Positions 60,667 through 64,000 of a stretch of 64,000 nt of DNA are shown here, piece after piece. Origin of the DNA: Janthinobacterium psychrotolerans (lineage in GTDB: Bacteria; Pseudomonadota; Gammaproteobacteria; Burkholderiales; Burkholderiaceae_D); the NCBI RefSeq assembly GCF_001677885.1, contig NZ_LOCQ01000050.1, forward strand, positions 1-64,000, in the 5' to 3' direction. The first letter of the stretch is position 1. The number at the start of each line of letters is the position of its first letter. Position numbers and translations under genes: made by a program. The notes under the pieces are model-generated. The model was given only the letters and a program-made list of their open reading frames with translations. It had not been told where the DNA came from and searched no databases.

Positions 60667-60918
60667 CGATAAGCTAATAAACTGGCCTGGCGTCAAATAA
60701 TGGCAAAAATCGCCTGGTTTCCGGGGGTTGCCATGATCTTGGCGTCATCCCTGCGCTTGCGTCCGGGCGGCGCCTCCCTTACCATCGTCCGGGAGACTGC
60801 CGGGCAAACTGTGCAGGCGGCCCAATTTTACCGCATCCCCTGCTGTTCGCAGGCAAGCCCGGCGACAAAGTGCGTACTTTCGCCACGATAAACGATCAAC
60901 ACCATAGAAATCGCCACC

Positions 60919-63675
60919 ATGAGCCATCCGTCCCTGACCTCCGCCTCGCGTTTTTACCAGCGCTGGCTTAACGCCGCCCCGGACCGCGCCGGCCAGGCCG
61001 CGCGCCTGGTGCAAGCGCCGCTTGACGGGCTCGACTTCGACGCCGAGCTGGCCCGGCTGGCCGGCGCCGCCACGCCGCCTTTGCCACTCGAGCGCGCCAT
61101 GCGCCAGCTGCGCAACCTGCTGGTGTGCGGCCTGATCGCGCGCGACCTCGACGGCCAGGCCGACCTGCACGAGGTGGTCACCGCCATGACGCGGTTTGCC
61201 GACTTCGCGATTGTGCGCCACTGCGCCGCCATCATGGCCGAAATGGTGGCCGCGCACGGCATGCCGGTGGGCGAGGAATCGGGCCAGGAACAGGAACTGA
61301 TGGTGCTGGCGATGGGCAAGCAGGGCGGCGGCGAACTGAACGTGTCATCGGACATCGACCTGATCTTCGTCTACCCCGAGGACGGCGACACGCAAGCGAC
61401 CCAGCCGGGCCAGCGCGGCCTGTCGAATCACGAGTTTTTCATACGCATGGGCAAAAAGCTGATCGCCGCCCTGGCCGAGATCACGCAGGACGGTTTTACC
61501 TTCCGCGTCGACATGGCGCTGCGGCCGAACGGCAACTCGGGGCCGCTGGCCGCCAGCCTGGGCATGGTCGAGCAATACCTGATCGTGCAGGGCCGCGAAT
61601 GGGAGCGCTATGCCTGGGTCAAGGCGCGCGCCGTTACCGGCAAGCCGGACGACATCGCCGCGCTCGACGCCATCGTGCGCCCCTTCGTGTTCCGCCGCTA
61701 CCTGGACTTTGGCGTGATCGATGCGATCCGCAATATGCATGGCCAGATCCGCGCCGAGGTCAACCGCCAGGAGCGGCTGCACCCGGACCGCAGCAATAAC
61801 GTCAAGCTGGGCCGTGGCGGCATCCGCGAAATCGAGTTCCTGGCGCAGGTGTTCCAGCTGATACGCGGCGGGCGCGACGCCGAGCTGCGCGAACGCTCCA
61901 CGCGCGCCACCTTGCGCACGGTGGCCGACAAAGGCTACCTGGAGCCGCTGATTGTTGAAAAACTGCTGGCCTCCTACACCTTTTTGCGCAACCTGGAACA
62001 CCGGCTGCAATACCTCGACGATGCGCAAACCCATACCCTGCCCGCCAGCGAGGACGACCGGTTGACCGTGGCGCGGATGATGGGCCTGCCCGATGCGGCC
62101 ACCCTGCTGGCACGGCTCGAAGCGCACCGCGTGTTCGTGGCCGGCCAGTTCGACGAGATGTTCAGCGACAAGACCAGCGGCGCGCCGCCGGCCGATACCG
62201 GCCTCGATCCGCAGAGCTCGAACGACTGCGCCGCCTCGGACCAGCAGGAAGCCATCGAGGCACGCTTTGCCGCCCTCGGTTTCCATGAGCCGGCCGCCTG
62301 TGCGCGCCGGCTGCTGGCCACCTGGCAGGCGCCGCGCCTGCAGTCGCTGCCCGAAGCGAGCCGCGCGCGCCTGGTCGCGCTGGTCAATGCGGCCCTGCCC
62401 CTGATCACCGACTGCTCCATGTCGAACGGCAACGCCAGCCAGCTGGCCACCCTGGGCCGGCTGCTCGATTTCCTCGAAGCCATTGCGCGCCGTTCGGCCT
62501 ACCTGTCGCTGCTGACCGAATACCCGCACACCCTGGAACGCGTGGTGCGCATGGTGTGCGCCAGCGGCTGGGCCGCCACCTTCCTGACGCAACACCCGAT
62601 ACTGCTCGATGAACTATTGGATGAGCGCATCCGCCACAGCGTGCCCGATCCGGCAGCCCTGGCGCAAGACCTGCAGCGCCAGCTCGACGACGCACCGGGC
62701 GACACCGAGCGGCAGATGGATATCTTGCGCGAAACCCATCATGCGCAGCTGTTCCAGTGCCTGGCGCAGGACCTGGCCGGCGACCTGAGCGTGGAAAAAC
62801 TGGCCGACTACCTGTCACAGCTGGCCGACATCATCGTCGCCGCCACCGTGCAGGCGGTCTGGCAAACCTTGCCCACGCGCCACCGCGAGGTGCCGAAGTT
62901 CGCCGTCATCGCATATGGCAAGCTGGGCGGCAAGGAGCTAGGCTATGTCTCCGATCTCGACGTGATCTTTCTGTTCGATGACGACGACCAGGAAGCGCCG
63001 GGCCTGTACGCCAAGCTGGCGCAGCGCTTCATTACCTGGATGACCTCGCATACTTCGGCCGGCATCCTGTTCGATATCGATATCGCGCTGCGCCCCGATG
63101 GCGCGTCCGGCATGCTGGTGTCGAGCGTGCAGGCGTTCGAGCGCTACCAGAGCAGCGCGGCCTGGGTGTGGGAACACCAGGCGCTGACGCGGGCGCGCTT
63201 TTGCGCCGGCGACGTCAATATCGGCAAGCATTTCGAGCGCATCCGCAACACCATCCTGTGCAAGGAACGCCCGGAAAACGGCCCGCTGAAGGGCGAAGTG
63301 GTGGCCATGCGCAAACGCATGATCGACGCCCATCCGCCGCGCCCCGGCAGTTTCGACCTGAAGCAGGACCCCGGCGGCATGATCGATATCGAGTTCATGG
63401 TGCAATACCTGGTGCTGCAGCATGCGGCGCGGTATCCACAGCTGACCGCCAACTCGGGCAATATCGCCCTGCTGCGCCTGTGCGGCGAACTGGGGCTGAT
63501 CGACGCCACCCTGGCCACCGGCGTGGCTGACGCCTACCGCGCGCTGCGCAAGCTGCAGCACCAGCTGCGTCTGCAAGGGCAGGACCTGGCGCGCGTGGCG
63601 CCCGAGCGCGTGCAAGCGCATGCCGACCAGGTGATGCATTTATGGCACACCATCTTTGCCAGCGTGATTGCGTAA
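60919..63675 (+). CDS. glnE: Bifunctional glutamine synthetase adenylyltransferase/adenylyl-removase
   Basis: A 918-residue enzyme that adenylylates glutamine synthetase when nitrogen is plentiful and removes AMP when it is scarce, under PII control. Two nucleotidyltransferase domains are present, each with a GGxxLxxxSDxDxxF signature: GGGELNVSSDIDLIF (136-150; the removase half) and GGKELGYVSDLDVIF (about 671-685; the transferase half). Both carry the two acidic metal ligands. Length is near the usual 930-950. It is monocistronic here. Confidence 0.96.
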   Translation: MSHPSLTSASRFYQRWLNAAPDRAGQAARLVQAPLDGLDFDAELARLAGAATPPLPLERAMRQLRNLLVCGLIARDLDGQADLHEVVTAMTRFADFAIVRHCAAIMAEMVAAHGMPVGEESGQEQELMVLAMGKQGGGELNVSSDIDLIFVYPEDGDTQATQPGQRGLSNHEFFIRMGKKLIAALAEITQDGFTFRVDMALRPNGNSGPLAASLGMVEQYLIVQGREWERYAWVKARAVTGKPDDIAALDAIVRPFVFRRYLDFGVIDAIRNMHGQIRAEVNRQERLHPDRSNNVKLGRGGIREIEFLAQVFQLIRGGRDAELRERSTRATLRTVADKGYLEPLIVEKLLASYTFLRNLEHRLQYLDDAQTHTLPASEDDRLTVARMMGLPDAATLLARLEAHRVFVAGQFDEMFSDKTSGAPPADTGLDPQSSNDCAASDQQEAIEARFAALGFHEPAACARRLLATWQAPRLQSLPEASRARLVALVNAALPLITDCSMSNGNASQLATLGRLLDFLEAIARRSAYLSLLTEYPHTLERVVRMVCASGWAATFLTQHPILLDELLDERIRHSVPDPAALAQDLQRQLDDAPGDTERQMDILRETHHAQLFQCLAQDLAGDLSVEKLADYLSQLADIIVAATVQAVWQTLPTRHREVPKFAVIAYGKLGGKELGYVSDLDVIFLFDDDDQEAPGLYAKLAQRFITWMTSHTSAGILFDIDIALRPDGASGMLVSSVQAFERYQSSAAWVWEHQALTRARFCAGDVNIGKHFERIRNTILCKERPENGPLKGEVVAMRKRMIDAHPPRPGSFDLKQDPGGMIDIEFMVQYLVLQHAARYPQLTANSGNIALLRLCGELGLIDATLATGVADAYRALRKLQHQLRLQGQDLARVAPERVQAHADQVMHLWHTIFASVIA

Positions 63676-63767
63676 ATGAGGCAGCGGCGTATGATACGAA
63701 CAGGCAACTCCACTTCCCAGTGCCGTACAGGCCGCGCCGGGGTTGCCCATCATCCCAGGAGACAGCA

Positions 63768-64000
63768 ATGAATACATGTGTCAAAGCGGGCGTGCACGCC
63801 CTCCTCGCCGGCTTCATGGTCTGCGCCAGCGCGGCGGCATGGGCCGCGCCGAAAGGCACCGCAGACGAAGCGATCGCCATGACCAAGCGCGCCGTCGCCA
63901 TGATCAAGTCCGACGGCAAGGAAAAAGCGTTTGCGGCGATTTCCGATCCGGCGAATACCAGCTTCCATGACCGCGACCTGTATATCTATGTGTATGACAT
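63768..64000 (+). CDS. Secreted cache-domain protein, 3' end outside window
   Basis: The first 77 codons of a gene: ATG at 63768 after CCAGGAGACAG, a signal peptide with a cut near residue 27 (AAAWAAP), then ADEAIAMTKRAVAMIKSDGKEK and DRDLYIYVYD, the beginning of a single-cache (sCache_2-type) fold. Stand-alone secreted cache proteins of this kind often serve as ligand-binding partners of chemoreceptors or kinases. The remainder lies outside the window. Confidence 0.7.
   Translation, partial: MNTCVKAGVHALLAGFMVCASAAAWAAPKGTADEAIAMTKRAVAMIKSDGKEKAFAAISDPANTSFHDRDLYIYVYD

Noticed and set aside
58024-60672. An 882-codon plus-strand frame opposite yhdP
   Set aside because: Shadow frame in high-GC DNA; no start signal, no domain.

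Overview
The window looks like a chromosomal segment of a high-GC betaproteobacterium of the Oxalobacteraceae type (Janthinobacterium/Duganella/Massilia-like). This is an inference from the gene order rimP-nusA-infB-rbfA-truB-typA, the operon yhdP-nitrilase-tldD beside a divergent glnE, class I FumA, many TonB-dependent receptors, and the protein character; no database search was possible. The left 6 kb and a 1.6 kb patch near 12-13.5 kb are accessory DNA; the rest is mostly ordinary chromosome.

1-6086: right end of an integrated genomic island. From left to right it holds the 3' part of an IS21-type istB with its terminal repeats, an orphan BglII/BstYI-like restriction endonuclease in lower-GC DNA, an alpA-like gene broken by one nonsense codon, an N-terminally truncated tyrosine recombinase that stops at a perfect 17-bp hairpin, an intact AlpA-type regulator, a free-standing copy of an integrase arm-binding domain, and a full P4-type integrase. 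The integrase faces the 3' end of tRNA-Ser(GGA), the expected insertion site.

6238-21211: tRNA-Ser, acs, an UPF0114 membrane protein, fumA, murI and tRNA-His. A 1,584-bp insertion lies directly behind tRNA-His, bracketed by an exact 23-bp copy of the tRNA 3' end; it carries a lipoprotein gene and an IS66-like scrap but no recombinase. Then come a single-domain response regulator, a Fur-box-preceded FecA-like receptor, small envelope proteins (three of them new-looking), two tandem secreted TonB C-terminal-domain proteins and a chemoreceptor.

21744-37675: dusA with a translationally coupled unknown gene, then the translation/transcription operon rimP-nusA-infB-rbfA-truB followed by typA, all leftward. 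A promoter and a strong terminator about 90 nt apart upstream of rimP suggest a small RNA or a leader attenuator. Next are scpB-rluB, glk and a DedA-rhodanese fusion.

37706-64000: a 120-bp palindrome, a five-domain peptide-type ABC importer operon, three large TonB-dependent receptors of one subfamily, and between two of them a DAHP synthase gene. That gene has a Phe/Tyr-rich leader peptide and a terminator, a textbook attenuator layout for aromatic amino acids. The window closes with a REP-like pair, tldD, a nitrilase-family amidase, yhdP, divergent glnE, and the start of a secreted cache-domain protein.
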